From assembly GCA_050084515.1 (NCBI GenBank), contig CM114272.1, forward strand, positions 38,068,001 to 38,132,000: a DNA stretch of 64,000 bases. The letters are read 5' to 3'. The stretch comes from Blasia pusilla. Its lineage: Eukaryota > Marchantiophyta > Marchantiopsida > Blasiales. A model generated the notes under the pieces. The model saw only the letters and a list, made by a program, of their open reading frames with translations, made no database searches and was not told the DNA's origin. The stretch's first letter is position 1. Each line of letters starts with the position of its first letter. Positions 51,483-62,270 of the stretch are shown one piece after another. Made by a program: the position numbers and the translations under genes.

Positions 51483-53083
51483 TACTCTAAATAATATATG
51501 GTAGAGGAGGACTCGGTAGTTGTGGTTTGATCTTGGTCTGAGGTATAGCCCTCATCAGTCGGGGGCGTTTCTCCTTGAGGTGGTCGTGATTTCCATGAAA
51601 GCTTGATGAGTCTTTTTGGGACCTGGTCCGGAGCTTGGAATGTGAATCGTCTCCTTCTCCAACCGGTAGTCACTCGCGCACCGTAGAGCCAAGGCCTTCC
51701 AATCAGCAAGGGTTATCCCGTGGCCATCAAGGGTTGCAGCACTAAGTAATCCAGAAGAAATAAGACACCTCCTAGCATCGTTGGAATCTGAGTAAGCTAT
51801 CCGAGGGGTTGCTTTCGCGACTGATCTGCAAACCATAGATATTTGTTGGTACGCTTGTACTTCATATACCCCAGCGCTTGGGCTTTGTGTTCTGTCATAA
51901 TATTAATGTCACTCCCAAAGTCAATGGGGATCTTCTTAATGGTGTGTCCCTTGATCTCAATTTCTACCTCTGGGGCTCCCAAATCTTCTACTTTGATCCG
52001 GAACAAATCCAGTACTGGTAGACTCTTTGAATAATTCTTGGGTTTCGTGCGGCTCATCTTCCATTGCTGCAAAATATTATCGTACACAGGGTTATCCATT
52101 ACCAATTGTAACAAGGTTATATTTTCCAGCGTTGATGTCAAGTCCCAGAATAAGTCGTAGGCTTCTAAACCCAGCGGTGATGTCACAGTGGCTTGTACTG
52201 CTTGGACCGTTACAATTCTCAAGTTCTTTGTTGTCTGCCTCCGTTCTAGACCTTGGTCTTGGCAAACTTGAGCCCAAACCTGGTCCTCGACATCCTGATG
52301 GAAGTACTTAGGGTGACTTTGGTCGAAGGCGGGGTCAACATCTCCTTTGAGAATGGCCTTCTCGGCTCGGAAGGTGTCAACGCTTTTCTTCTTGGGGTCT
52401 TTGTCTTCGCGCGAAGACGAAGCCCCTTTTCTCGTTTTGGTTGTCCTAGCGGTCCGGGTCTTGGACCTTGTTGTGACAAGCAAGAACTTCGTTCTAGAGT
52501 TCCTTGGGCCAGCTTGATGATTCTTGAGGTGCCGTTCTGTCGGAGTCCTCTTCCCTGATGGTGACTCGCCTTGTCTTGGGGGACCCTAACTCTTCCACTC
52601 GGACGAGTTGCACATTTACTTCATTCTTGGATTCTGTTTGGGCCGCTGGGGTGTTTACATAATTGACCAAAAACCACGGGACCTTGGGCTCCGAGCACTC
52701 CACTGTAGTGTGCCCGCCCTTCTTGCAATTCCCGCACAACGGATTGAGTCCTACAGGCCTCTTGGGATTTGGGCAATTATTGGCCCAACGGTCAGCTGCT
52801 CCACAATTCTAACAAAAATTCCTTTTTATGGGTGGCGTGAAGGCCGCAAAGCCCATAATCTATCTCAGGGGTCTCTGTTTCCCGTATTCCGGAGGCACAT
52901 ACCTTGGGATCCAACTTCGTCTGGGATTAGGGGTTGGCATGGCTTGAATTGCATAGCAACCTTCCCATTGCTCGACTTCATGCCACCCTTCTTCCATAGT
53001 TGGATCTTCCTCGATCCAAAGTAGATCCCTCAGAAGGTGACACTCCTGGGCAGTGTGCCCTGGGTTCCGCAGGTACTGCACCA
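51483..53083 (-). pseudogene. Gypsy-2 copy D: zinc knuckles and protease
   Basis: Three broken blocks. One (about 53084-52860) carries the Gag end with RNPGHTAQECHLLRDLLWIE. One (52739-52494) begins with a knuckle CGNCKKGGHTTVEC. The last (52483-51797) ends with the protease core IPIDFGSDINIMTEHKAQAL, where the catalytic DSG has become DFG, so the enzyme would be dead. The closing strand PLLIGRPWLYGARVTTGW lies at 51715-51660. A fourth knuckle Cys is lost at a TAG near 52811. Confidence 0.7.
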
Positions 53084-53129
53084 TATGTTGGGCCTCATCA
53101 GCCCTGGTCTCCTTCTGGGGTCCTTTTGG

Positions 53130-54333
53130 GCCGCTTGATGTACTTTCAACTCCACCATTTGTTTATTTAACTCTTCAATGGCAGACTTGCGTGCCTTCCT
53201 TGCGGTCCCTCATATTGGACTTATAGACCTCTGGGTGACATGCTTGGTTGGACTGGTTTTCCGTCTATGTTGCGAAGAGCGGTGGCGGGTAACTTTTTCA
53301 CTTTCGTTTTGATTTTAGATCTTCTTCGGAGTTTGAGGACCCCGTGGTACTATTGGTAGAGGCTTCGGTGTCTGTAGAGGACGCTTCGTCCTCAGAGGAA
53401 GAACTAGTGTGCGAAGAACCTCGCCGTTGATGACGCCGTCTTCACGTTTTTTGGGACTTCTTGAAGGCTTTGTACGCCTTTGCTGATGCAATGACTGCTT
53501 CCAAGGAATCTCGTTGGCCCCGGCGGCAGTACCGGTCCATTTCCTTGGATATTCCCGACACAAAACAATCTACCAATTTTGAGGTAGTTTTGTGTTCAAG
53601 TTTGTTCACGAGGCTACGTAATCTTTGGGTGTATTCCCTAAGAGTCTCCTTCTTTTTACGTTTTAGATCACGAAGCTTTGTTAGAAGCCTGTCCTTGAAC
53701 TCCAAGTCACAGAACTCATGAAGAAAGGCCTCCATTACCCTCTTCCAGGTTTCAGTGACTTCCGCTCCCAGGTCCTCGTACCACTGGCTTGCTCGCTTCT
53801 TTAGCAGACCGGGAAATACTCATAGCGAATCTTCCTCTGAGCCTTCCCCATTAGCCTTCACTACATGGGTAAACTCAAGCACAAAGTTTTCAACATCATC
53901 TCTTCATCCTCTCACAAATGTAGGATATCTTAGCAATGTCTTCCTAGTATTAGCCATGGGGAAATTTTGGCTGCTAGGTCCCGGACTGGATGTTCGGGAA
54001 GGAGGAGGTAGAGGTTCCGATTTGGTTTGTCTAGCCGGCCCCTCTTCCCCCTCGTCCCCAAAGGGATTCCATGTTGAATCTTCATCCGACTGCGAAGTGG
54101 TAGGAGATGTGGTGGGGAGCGCACTCCTATCCCTCTTCTTGCTCTTTGGCTTCGTTCGAGGACGAAGAGTGGAAGGTACACCTGGCGGTCTCCAAGACGG
54201 ATGATCTTCTTATTGCTTACTGTGTCGATTAGCTCGCTGATCTTGAGCAGAGGGCCAAAAGGCTTCCATGAGTCCATCTTGTTGTTGGTGAGCTTGGTTG
54301 CACACCCAAGACTGCTACAGGGTATCGATCCAT
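53130..54333 (-). pseudogene. Gypsy-2 copy D: Gag
   Basis: Starts ATGGATCGATACCC at 54333, the equivalent of MDPYP in the relatives. MANTRKTLLRY lies near 53956. A readable core (53735-53442) has EAFLHEFCDLEFKDRLLTKL, LREYTQRLRSLVNKLEHKTT and KEMDRYCRRGQRDSLEAVIA. Numerous stops and frameshifts occur on both sides. Confidence 0.7.
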
Positions 54334-54691
54334 GGAGAGAAAGTTGGGTCTTCCTAATTCCTATGGAAGTGTGAGTGTGCCCTCAATCTACATGCCAGGT
54401 TTTCCTCCCATAAACAGAAGTATCGGGTCATCACCAAGTACAACTGACGTTCACGGGCAAAGCACCGTTCGGCGACAGGTTTTTTGACAATACTAATTAA
54501 CTGTTCTATCTTCTCTAGTACTAATGCAACAAAAAGATTGCTATCCTCTTCCATCCATTGTGTAAAGGGAAAAGCTAGAGATAGGGAGATGATCTTCGGT
54601 GAGAACTAGATGGTTGGGTTGCCTAGGCAACGAGGCTTCTTTCCCTGGCCCGAGGTTACCCATTAGCCTCTCTCGTTCCACCAAATCTTAT

Positions 54692-54711
54692 GATCCCCGG
54701 CAGCGGCGCCA
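54692..54711 (-). promoter_or_regulatory. Gypsy-2 copy D: primer binding site
   Basis: Minus-strand TGGCGCCGCTGCCGGGGATC, identical to copy C and one base different from the complete element. Confidence 0.8.
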
Positions 54712-54728
54712 AAAAGTTTGTTGCTATA

Positions 54729-56037
54729 TGTAATACATAAGAAGTTTACAAATTGATCTTCTTATAGTAATTTAATGAGTTCAATCCCCAAGAGGATCAC
54801 AATTATGTGGAAAGAGAGTTCAAGATGGAATTTTATCTTGCAATAGTTGTAGTTAAGTGTTTACAATTCGGATTCAATCACTTGTCAGTATATTCTTGTC
54901 CCTCTTAGTACCAAGATTTCTTTCTTGGATTCTCTCTAGTAGAATTGAATTCTTGCTCAAGTAGATCTTCACTCAACATCAAAGAACCTCACAAAGACCT
55001 CAACAAGAAGCTGGATTCTCCTACTTTCGGAACTCAATCCGTCTAGGCAGGCTACTCTCTGTCGAACAGATTTCTTACAACTCCGTGTTGATTATTCTAA
55101 TGATGGAAGTGTTCTGTTGATTCACTCTTCACTCTGCATACCCAATTAGAATTCTCAGACATATGCATCGCACATCACAATGAAGAAATGAGTGCTTTAC
55201 TACTCCATCAAGAATGAGAAAGCTTCAAAGTGTTATACAAGCTCGAGAGGGTACTACTCCCTTGCTCGGACCATTCCTACACCATAAGGACTTCGTGAAA
55301 GAATGATGATGATAGCTACTTTCATGCTTCTTTAATATCTTCCGAGATAGTAGTAAGTCCAAAGATCTGAAGCGTCTCTTACGAATCTAGTGTCTATTGA
55401 GAGTTTTTAACTACCTTAATCTACGGTTCTCTTATCTTTTCCCATGATCGCTATGAATCCGCTGGGCGTAACTGTCCTAACTTCCTATCTGGTCCAAAAA
55501 TTCATGCCTCTTCCTAGCCTAACTACTCTTTCGATGTGCCGCTTGAAATCACTTTGAGTCTTAGCTTCGCTTCGCTGCTAAGTCTGGACTTCTTCTTGTT
55601 CTTCCCTTGAGGACAAAGCACTTCCTAAGGACAAAGCGCTGCATTCTTCACTCTTGTTCCAAGTGCTTCATTCTTTGCTCTTCGTGCTTCGCTGAAGAGC
55701 GAAGTACTTCTTCATCTTTGGCTTCATCATGCTTCATTCAAGAGCGAAGCACTTCATTAACAAGCTCTTAATAAGGCTTTGTTGTCTTTTCCAAGCTTCG
55801 CTCTTAGTCTTTAGACTTCGTTACCGCATTTCCCTCTCCTCTAAGGCAAATCCTTGATTTTCCACCTCTCTGCCTTGTCCTAAGAGCATGTGATCTATTT
55901 CAATATAACTCATTCTTCCAATTTCACAAACATAATATCTAAAATTGTCTTATATGTACAATCTTCACTTCATAGAATCTCTATTCCTTGAATCAAAATG
56001 TATAAATTTCTAAAAGTACAAAATTGTGGGTATCACA
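54729..56037 (-). repeat. Gypsy-2 copy D: 5' LTR
   Basis: On the minus strand it starts TGTGATACCCACAATTTTGT (56037) and ends ATTACA (54729), about 1309 bp. The CGAAG-rich middle (about 55560-55810) is longer than in the complete element, with many AGCGAAGCACTT-like units. Confidence 0.85.
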
Positions 56038-56635
56038 AATGGCCCTCAGCCCACCTAATAATTGAGATGAGGTGTTTGTTATGTCAACGCATGAGATCTT
56101 GGTTCAAGAAAGTGAGAAGTCCTTGATTCTCCAGAGGAGAGGGCCAGAGTGCAAGAGAGCAGCCATAGTTTCTTTTGGCAGTCACGTCTCTAGATGTAGT
56201 TATTCTTGTTGTAGACTGCAATAGTTGATGGAGATTATCTGTTGTCGTAGCTAACTTACAATCATCCACTAGTCTCAAATCCTAACTATTATAACTTCAA
56301 TCCTGGTTTAAAATATCTATCCAAGGAAAATGATCACAGATGGTGACAAGATTAAACAACACGAATTATTGTAGTTGTAGCTCAGTAGAAAGAAAGGTAC
56401 TCAGAATCTTACAAAGTTCCTAAGGTATCTGTCTGGTTGCAGGTTGTCACTTAAATCTGAATGATAAGAGGTTTGGTAATCCTTGGAGCGACACATAAAG
56501 AATAGCGAAGCTCAATGGTCATCTTGGCTTTTCATGGTATCTTAGAGACATTCTCTAAAGGCATATTACAATTCTAAAGGGAGGGATGTAGGAGTACTTT
56601 TCATCAGTTTGTCGGTCATTGTTGGTCACCCCAAC
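56038..56635. other. Region without a recognised gene
   Basis: No coding region, palindrome or LTR similarity seen. It joins copy D to the broken 3' side of gene B. Confidence 0.4.
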
Positions 56636-57587
56636 TAGTCCAAAAGTGTATGGAAGATCATACTCCACAAGGTGAGGGCTTCAAAGTCCCTTCCCATCAG
56701 CAGGCGTGGTCCCTCACCTTGCAATATGGTCGTACCCACAGCGTAAGGAGTTTCAATTTTTTTTGGAGGAAATTGGGAAGTATTCACGACTCTATTCCTC
56801 TCAAGGAAGGGGCATCCTGGGCTTCTGCACTCTAAGGCTCCAACACATTGGCGATGAGACACAATCCAAGGACCACCTAGGATGGAAGCGCTCATCCGTT
56901 GCAGTCTGCACCATCGATGATAGTCCAATTTTTGGTCCATACCCTTCAAGCAGCCTTCATCTTTCTGCTGAGCAGGAGTGACAAGTGGAGGCAGCTCAAC
57001 ATGCTCTTTGGATCATACGTTGCTGGTAGCTCATCCACAATAATGTGCTTGAAGAGTTTCAAGGGAAGAGAAGAAAGCACCGAATTCCCAAGCTCCAAGC
57101 AACAATGAGTAAGCAGATGTTGGATCAGACATGTTTCCAACAGATCCTATGAGATCGACGACCTCCTATCTACAGTCTTAACGGCGATATTCCAAGATTC
57201 TAAAATTGGAGTCGATGCATGATCAGCCGAAGCACTCGTTTCAAACATGGAACATGGAGCACTCGAAGGTTTCAGACCGTCTTCATGAATTGCAGTGGTG
57301 ATCAAGGGTAGGCCATAAACTTTGAATTGTCCATTGGAGTAGGGTAAGAGGTTCCATACTCTGGAGCTTCCAGTTTCCGATTGGATTGTTTCACCAATGA
57401 CGTCATTCCTTCCATCAACCTTGACATCCTTGGATATAAATATGGTTCCAATCTAGAGAAGAAATCGGAGTGAAAGGAAATGTTATTCAACAATTACATG
57501 AATATCACCGGGTTGGGTTCTAATTATTTTCGATTGAGGAAGGCCTGGTAGATGTCTGCCACATGTAAGCTTCACATAATTGTTCAT
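56636..57587 (-). pseudogene. Transposon gene B, right copy: N-terminal part, truncated
   Basis: Starts ATG at 57587 (NNYVKLTCGRHLPGLPQ) on the minus strand and follows the left copy (4127-5070) block by block: RVWNLLPYSNGQFKVYGLPL-type residues, LKGMDQKLDYHRWCRLQRMS (about 56949-56890) and RNRVVNTSQFPPKKIETPYA. It ends in a stop at 56635, where similarity to the left copy also ends; the DDE core and SWIM finger are lost. Comparison of the two copies shows that the split frames of the left copy are decay, not introns. Confidence 0.6.
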
Positions 57588-57618
57588 TTGGGTCAGACTG
57601 AGATGAATTGCCTAGATA

Positions 57619-57665
57619 GAGGAATAAGAATGAGAATAAGAATGAGAATGTTGAATTTATAGTGA
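57619..57665 (-). promoter_or_regulatory. Gene B promoter (right)
   Basis: Minus-strand CTATAAATTC followed by ATTCTCATTCTTATTCTC-type hexamers, as at 4031-4105 in the left copy. Confidence 0.5.
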
Positions 57666-57799
57666 ACATTGTCCGTTTATATTATGACAGAATATGTCAG
57701 ACATGGGTTAGTTTGAACCATCGCCAAGTGATTGGACATGCTAGAAAGAAATATTCAAACATCCTTGTAGATGACAAGTGGGAAAGGCTTTGCCAGTCT

Positions 57800-57930
57800 T
57801 CCTTTGACCCGTGGGAGCCGGACGGGTTTGAAGGTAGACTCAAGGGGAACTTCCGACGAGTTGCACGGTGACCATGTATTCTTATGATACGGGAACCGTG
57901 CAACCTGTCGGAGTCCGACCGATTGCACGG
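57800..57930. repeat. Palindromes between divergent genes (right copy)
   Basis: One good palindrome at 57900-57926 and two degenerate ones near 57806-57829 and 57850-57866. The 67-bp tandem array of the left copy is not expanded here. Confidence 0.65.
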
Positions 57931-57976
57931 TTCCAATATGCCAAGCACCGTACCAACCAGATGTCACCGTTTGACC

Positions 57977-58029
57977 AACGGTTCCCAAAACCCAACGGTC
58001 AGCTCAACGGCTAAAAAACTATATAAGGC
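57977..58029 (+). promoter_or_regulatory. Gene A promoter (right): MSA boxes and TATA
   Basis: CCCAACGGTCA (57991-58001) is a perfect MSA match. CTCAACGGCTA follows at 58003-58013 and CCAACGGTT precedes at about 57976. TATATAAGG lies at 58020-58027. Order and spacing equal the left copy. Confidence 0.6.
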
Positions 58030-58107
58030 TTCAATTCCAATCATTTCTCTTTCCTTTCCATTATGTGATTTCTATTTCAGCATTTCGAGCAAACACGACA
58101 CTGACTC

Positions 58108-58881
58108 TGGAAGCTGCTTTGTTGGAAGGTAGCACCACTCTGAGTGATGACGCTTTGAGTGACAACGCTTTGAGGATTGACACTTTAATCAATTGCTTTA
58201 CTATTTGCGGAGTGGAGAGCTTTACTTCTTTCACGATCATAATGACGAGAAAGAAAACACTGGCATTGAAGGTTTGGAGCGTAACTCCAAAGTCCATATA
58301 GACGCCTATACCGCATTCTCTTGGCCCTTGCTTGGCGGCGGACATAAGGCAACAAGAAGTAGGGGACCAGGAGAGGGAAGCTGAAATGCACAGGCAAAAG
58401 CTGGAGACTAAGCTTGCGCTCAAGGAACTTGCAAAGCGGAACGCCAAGGCGGAGGCATCAAAGGCAATGAAAAAAAGGACTGCGGACGTGAAGAGAGAGA
58501 AGAAGCGTCTTGATGCCTCTATCAGGAGGGCAGAATTCGTGGAAGCGCGGAGGGAGAAGGCTATTGTCATGGAGGAAGATAGCCCCGCCCAACCTATGGA
58601 CAACGTTGAGATAGAGGATGTATCCCCGTTGAGGTCTGGCAACACCATGAACTTGAAAACGTCTGAAGAGCTCGAAGATGTTCAGGAGAAGGACAAGGAG
58701 TCAATGAGGACTAAGTGTGGAGATGGTGGATATCTCTAAGCAAGGGGGGGAAGAGTCCTCGTCTTCATTGAGCCCGGTGGAAGAATTTGATTTCTTCTGC
58801 GTGGATGAATGTCTTGTGGAGTTGCCTCCTCTTGTCCTTGAGCAGCTAGCCGGCCGCGACACTGACCTAAGTTTTGAGACG
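58108..58881 (+). pseudogene. Transposon gene A, right copy: exon 1, coiled coil
   Basis: The start is uncertain; MTRKKTLALK at 58241 aligns with MMRKKS of the left copy. A TAG follows VTPKSI (58300). The main open part 58332-58739 encodes the charged helix (DIRQQEVGDQEREAEMHRQK, EKKRLDASIRRAEFVEARRE). After a frameshift near 58715, VDISKQGGEESSSSLSPVEE follows. The exon ends at a GTAAGG donor (58882), the position used in the left copy. The two copies share the helix register, so the coiled coil is a real conserved feature. Confidence 0.65.
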
Positions 58882-58969
58882 GTAAGGAGTCTTCAACATA
58901 ATTTACTAAGCTTTGGTTATCACATTGGAAGAAAATTGCAACTTATTAACCATCTCAAATTTTTTTCAG

Positions 58970-59441
58970 GTTGTAAAGCAGATGGTGGTGGTGGACGGCC
59001 ACAAGTCCCCGCGAATTCCTCTTTGTCGACTTTGGACCATGGAGTACGTGCGGTAAATTCATTCGGACGAGGACATTGCAAAGTTGAAGCAGTTGGTTGC
59101 CATAACATCTTATGTCAACAACTTCCTACCGTTCTACGTCCATCCTTATGATGAACATGGAACGAAGTCTCTCGTGACGGAAGAAAACCTGGAGAACTGG
59201 ACACGTTTTAGAAAATGAGAGACACGGAGTTCATAAGAGTTGTCAAAGGATTTGAATTCAGCTGGATGATGAACCTAAATTTCTTCATCTGGGATGGGAA
59301 CCACAGGTTCAGGGCATGGTCCCAATTTGCAAAGGAGTGCCCAAATTCATTGGAGGCGCATTTTTGTGTGAGGGCAGTCGTCCTCCATCCCTTTCCGCAT
59401 CACATGGCCATGGTGGATATGGCGATGCACTCAATGAATAC
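58970..59441 (+). pseudogene. Transposon gene A, right copy: exon 2 with DGNHR segment
   Basis: Begins after TTTTTTCAG (58969) and ends at a GTAAGT donor (59442). The first half reads IPLCRLWTMEYVR and EDIAKLKQLVAITSYVNNFL. A frameshift near 59210 leads to FSWMMNLNFFIWDGNHRFRA (about 59251-59310), with the canonical DGNHR, and HFCVRAVVLHPFPHHMAMVD. In ParB/Srx-fold proteins this motif lies at the nucleotide- or substrate-binding site. With the methylase motifs later in the gene it recalls phage proteins that join a ParB-like domain to a DNA methylase; this parallel is an inference. Confidence 0.6.
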
Positions 59442-60429
59442 GTAAGTGTTTCTTTTTCTCTTAGATTTTTTAGCTTGCTGCAACTTGTTGGAGTCCGAAG
59501 GGTTGCCCAATTCAGCTTAGTAGGCTTTGTTCGAAATCATAAGAAAAAACAGCGGCAACCCATCGAATCTTCCATGGGCATTTTAGGACACCGTACAACA
59601 ACCCGTCGCACTCCAACGGGTTGCCTTAAGGTATTTTGACCCATGTCGCTCCACCATGTCACTCCACAAGACAATTTCAAAGTCACTTTCTTGGATGATA
59701 TGTGTGTTTTGCAACTTGTGGGAAGTCGACGGGTTGTAGGGTGGTATTTGAAATTAGACATTGAAGCCCTGTATGCAACCCGTCGGTCTCCGACGAGTTG
59801 CATAAGGTGAAACATTTCTAAGTAGGAGGTCGCTTTCAAAAAAATGCAACCTAATAGAGATCGACAAGTTGCAAACACATTTATGTTGGCTAATTTGGTG
59901 GAAAAACATCCTAGATTTTCCGCATCCTTGGCCTCCTTGCAACCCGTCGAACTCCGACGGGTTGCGCGATCGACTTCAAAAAGTTGCACAACTCTATGCA
60001 GGTGGCAACAATGTGCAACTCGTTGGACTCCTACGGGTTGCAAGATCGATAGGTTCAACAAATTTCCAACAACCCGTGAGAGTCCAACAAGTTGGAAGGA
60101 GGCCAAGGATGCGGAGAAGAAAGGATGCATCAATGTCCATCGGCCTATCGATGTTGCAATCCGTTGGAGTCTGATGGGTTGCACATTGCTGCCATCTGCA
60201 TAGAGTTGTGCAACTTTTCGAAGTCCTATGGGTGGAAAAAAACTACATTAAACCTATCGCAGGGGCTTTCTCTTGGAGATTATCACAACCCGTCGAAGTC
60301 GGAGGGGTTGCATTGAGTCGGCACACGATCTTGTTTGTCATCTTGTGTGCAACCTGACGGAAACAGATGGATTGCATTGGAGAATATTTCTCACTTTGTC
60401 TTGACGATTTGGAGGATTGTCTCGGAGGT
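59442..60429. repeat. Intron 2 of gene A (right) with about thirteen palindromes
   Basis: Palindromes start near 59480, 59554 (half), 59598, 59711, 59775, 59846, 59939, 60015, 60067, 60156, 60211 (degenerate), 60285 and 60349. The left copy of this intron has seven in 520 bp, so palindrome number differs between copies while splice sites are kept. Confidence 0.8.
59905..60236. repeat. Large inverted repeat containing palindromes
   Basis: The stretch 59967-60053 (CGACTTCAAAAAGTTGCACA, TATGCAGGTGGCAACAATG, a palindrome, then GATCGATAGG) occurs again in reverse complement at 60142-60228. TTCCGCATCCTTGGCCTCC (59918-59936) also has its complement at about 60094-60112. Folded, it would form an interrupted stem of about 90 bp with palindromes on both arms. 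Confidence 0.8.
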
Positions 60430-61320
60430 GAACATGACACATCATTGGATCCAAGATTGTGATAGAGTCAAGAAGGTGCTAACCATGCACACGGCGGAGT
60501 ACCAAGGATTCCTCCGGTAGGACTTAGTGGATGAGATGCTCGCAAAGGGTACGCAGATCAAGAAGTATACTTGGGCGAATACATACATCTCCCAAGATGC
60601 TGTAGTCATAATTTTGTGCAGGTTGAAAATTCAGGTAGCCAAGAAAAGTGCCACATTGGAGTTGGAGCGGAGGGAAAATGTTTCGGAGCAAGCAAAGTTC
60701 ATTCAAGTTGTTGTGTCTGCAGCCACCAAGTACACTGCGAGCAAGATGCAGCGGTACATTGCCATCCTCAACCCGGATCTTGGGAAGGTTTTCTACAAGG
60801 ACTTGAAGGCGATCTTTAAACACTAAAGGAAGAGGGACGAAGACCCACATGGTTGAATTGGGGAAAAGGTCTTATTAGACCGCGTCCATGGGTTTGCACT
60901 TTCAGGTTTATCCAAATTTATGCAGATTCGATTGATGAAAATCAGTCTCGAGGGGATTGAGGCGCAAAAACGGGCGATTGATCATCCTCCGGGGTATCAA
61001 AACCTGCAATCTCATTTTCTGAGAGAATGGTCTTTCTGGGATCTATTGTGTCTACTTGGGAAGGAGATGATCCATAGTCTTCAAGCGGAGCTCAAAAAGA
61101 TTGAGCCCGTTCCAGAGGAGGCCAATCTAGATGTTGTTGAGGATTACAAGTTGTGGCTGGATGACATCCAAGATAAGTTGCCACAAAATCGAGGCTTCCA
61201 AACTATGTTCAAGAATCACATCCTCCCTCAGGCGGATCTCGACGAGGAAATTGACGCCAGAAAGTGGGATTTCGCCAAGAACAAGCGGCCAAGACATCCT
61301 AGCAAAGAGTTGCCCAGTGC
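60430..61320 (+). pseudogene. Transposon gene A, right copy: exon 3, central region
   Basis: Reads EVNMTHHWIQDCDRVKKVLT, DEMLAKGTQIKKYTWANTYI, LELERRENVSEQAKFIQVVV, ATKYTASKMQRYIAILNPDL, then stops near 60520, 60823 and 60853, and the block IRLMKISLEGIEAQKRA to LREWSFWDLLCLLGKEM and HILPQADLDEEIDARKWDF. No known domain is recognised. The length and charge suggest a helical DNA- or protein-binding region before the methylase-like part. The frame ends at TGA 61322 just before the conserved frame change. Confidence 0.6.
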
Positions 61321-61866
61321 ATGATATACAGATACGTGATCTATAGTGTGAATGCAGGGACCTGGCGCAAATACCCAACAGCATGCAAGCTTTGGGCTTC
61401 TCCTCTTGATGGACAAGGATTTTCCATATACGACATGGACATGGGGCAGGATATGTCTGAGTGGGAAGTGTTGAATTTTCCAATCTGGTTGGACTTCAAC
61501 AAACCTGAACAAATGACCGACAAGAATCTGCGCGTTCTATATGATGCAATCATAGCTGGCACGGATGACATCCCGAACTTCATCAAGGTTGGAGAATATT
61601 TTGAAGGAGATGCGGAGGAACAAGCCATTGAGACAGTTGAGTTGGTCTCCAAGGTAGTGACCACCAAGGATAAATCAACTGCGGGCTTGAAAGCCAAGGC
61701 AAAGGGTTTGAGGCATTCACACGCGGAATGTTCTAGACGAGAGGGGCGCACAAGAGGGCCAAGCAAAAAAACTCGTGTGGAGTCTGAAGTAACTGACACA
61801 CTAACAAGCAGGCAACAAACTCGCGGGAGGCGTGGGGATCTTCCGCACAAAATTGTAAGGATTAGG
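61321..61866 (+). CDS. Transposon gene A, right copy: segment before the methylase motifs
   Basis: Open frame beginning MIYRYVIYSVNAGTWRKYPT and ASPLDGQGFSIYDMDMGQDM, then FPIWLDFNKPEQMTDKNLRV, LYDAIIAGTDDIPNFIKVGE and FEGDAEEQAIETVELVSKVV, ending in a basic low-complexity tail (KAKGLRHSHAECSRREGRTR). It corresponds to 332-1 of the left copy. The YDAIIAGT/AGRDD piece resembles nothing I can name. It is in a different frame from the preceding block in both copies. Confidence 0.55.
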
Positions 61867-62270
61867 TAGGCATAGGGATTCTACGAATAGGATCACTGTC
61901 TTGCTCCACCAGACTTCCCTGCTTGATGAACTACAGAGTTTTTTGACTCAAGAGTCGATAGTTGCAATCGAGAAGTTGACCATGCTTGGGCGAAAACTTC
62001 TCCGAAATGGGCATGTCCCATGGATGGTCCATGGGTTATTTGAGGAGGTTGTAGTGGACCTACTGATTAAATATTTTCCTTATGGATATCGGTTATGGAA
62101 CGAAAAATCCTTCAGACACTGTCCCGGATTGGAATGTCGCTCTCAATTATGACCAGATCGCCCTTTTGTTTTCTTTTGCTGACACATATCTCAGTGAGAT
62201 GGGTTGTTTCTTGGCGTTGATTGGAGGGATTGAAGAAAGCTCTTCAACCTTCAGTGCGTAAAGAGGTCGC
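61867..62270 (+). pseudogene. Transposon gene A, right copy: methylase-like motif IV region
   Basis: Frame 61901-62153 reads LDELQSFLTQESIVAIEKLT and LFEEVVVDLLIKYFPYGYR (YFPYG at 62072-62086). After a one-base shift at about 62093 it continues YGTKNPSDTVPDWNVALNYD, QIALLFSFADTYLSEMGCFL and ALIGG. A hydrophobic strand ending in (D/N)PP(Y/W)G is motif IV, the catalytic loop of amino-DNA methyltransferases. Here PYG is kept and the first two positions have changed to YF. The following helix-strand (ADTYLSEMGCFLALI) fits the fold. On its own this is weak; it gains weight from the motif I-like block at 63106-63200. Confidence 0.45.

Larger units (their letters stand above)
51483..56037 (-). mobile_element. 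Gypsy-2 family copy D, truncated after protease
   Basis: Minus-strand order: full-length 5' LTR (56037-54729), primer site, gag, zinc knuckles and protease, ending just after YYLE-coding bases at 51483. No reverse transcriptase, integrase or 3' LTR remains. It is more diverged than copy C. Confidence 0.85.
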
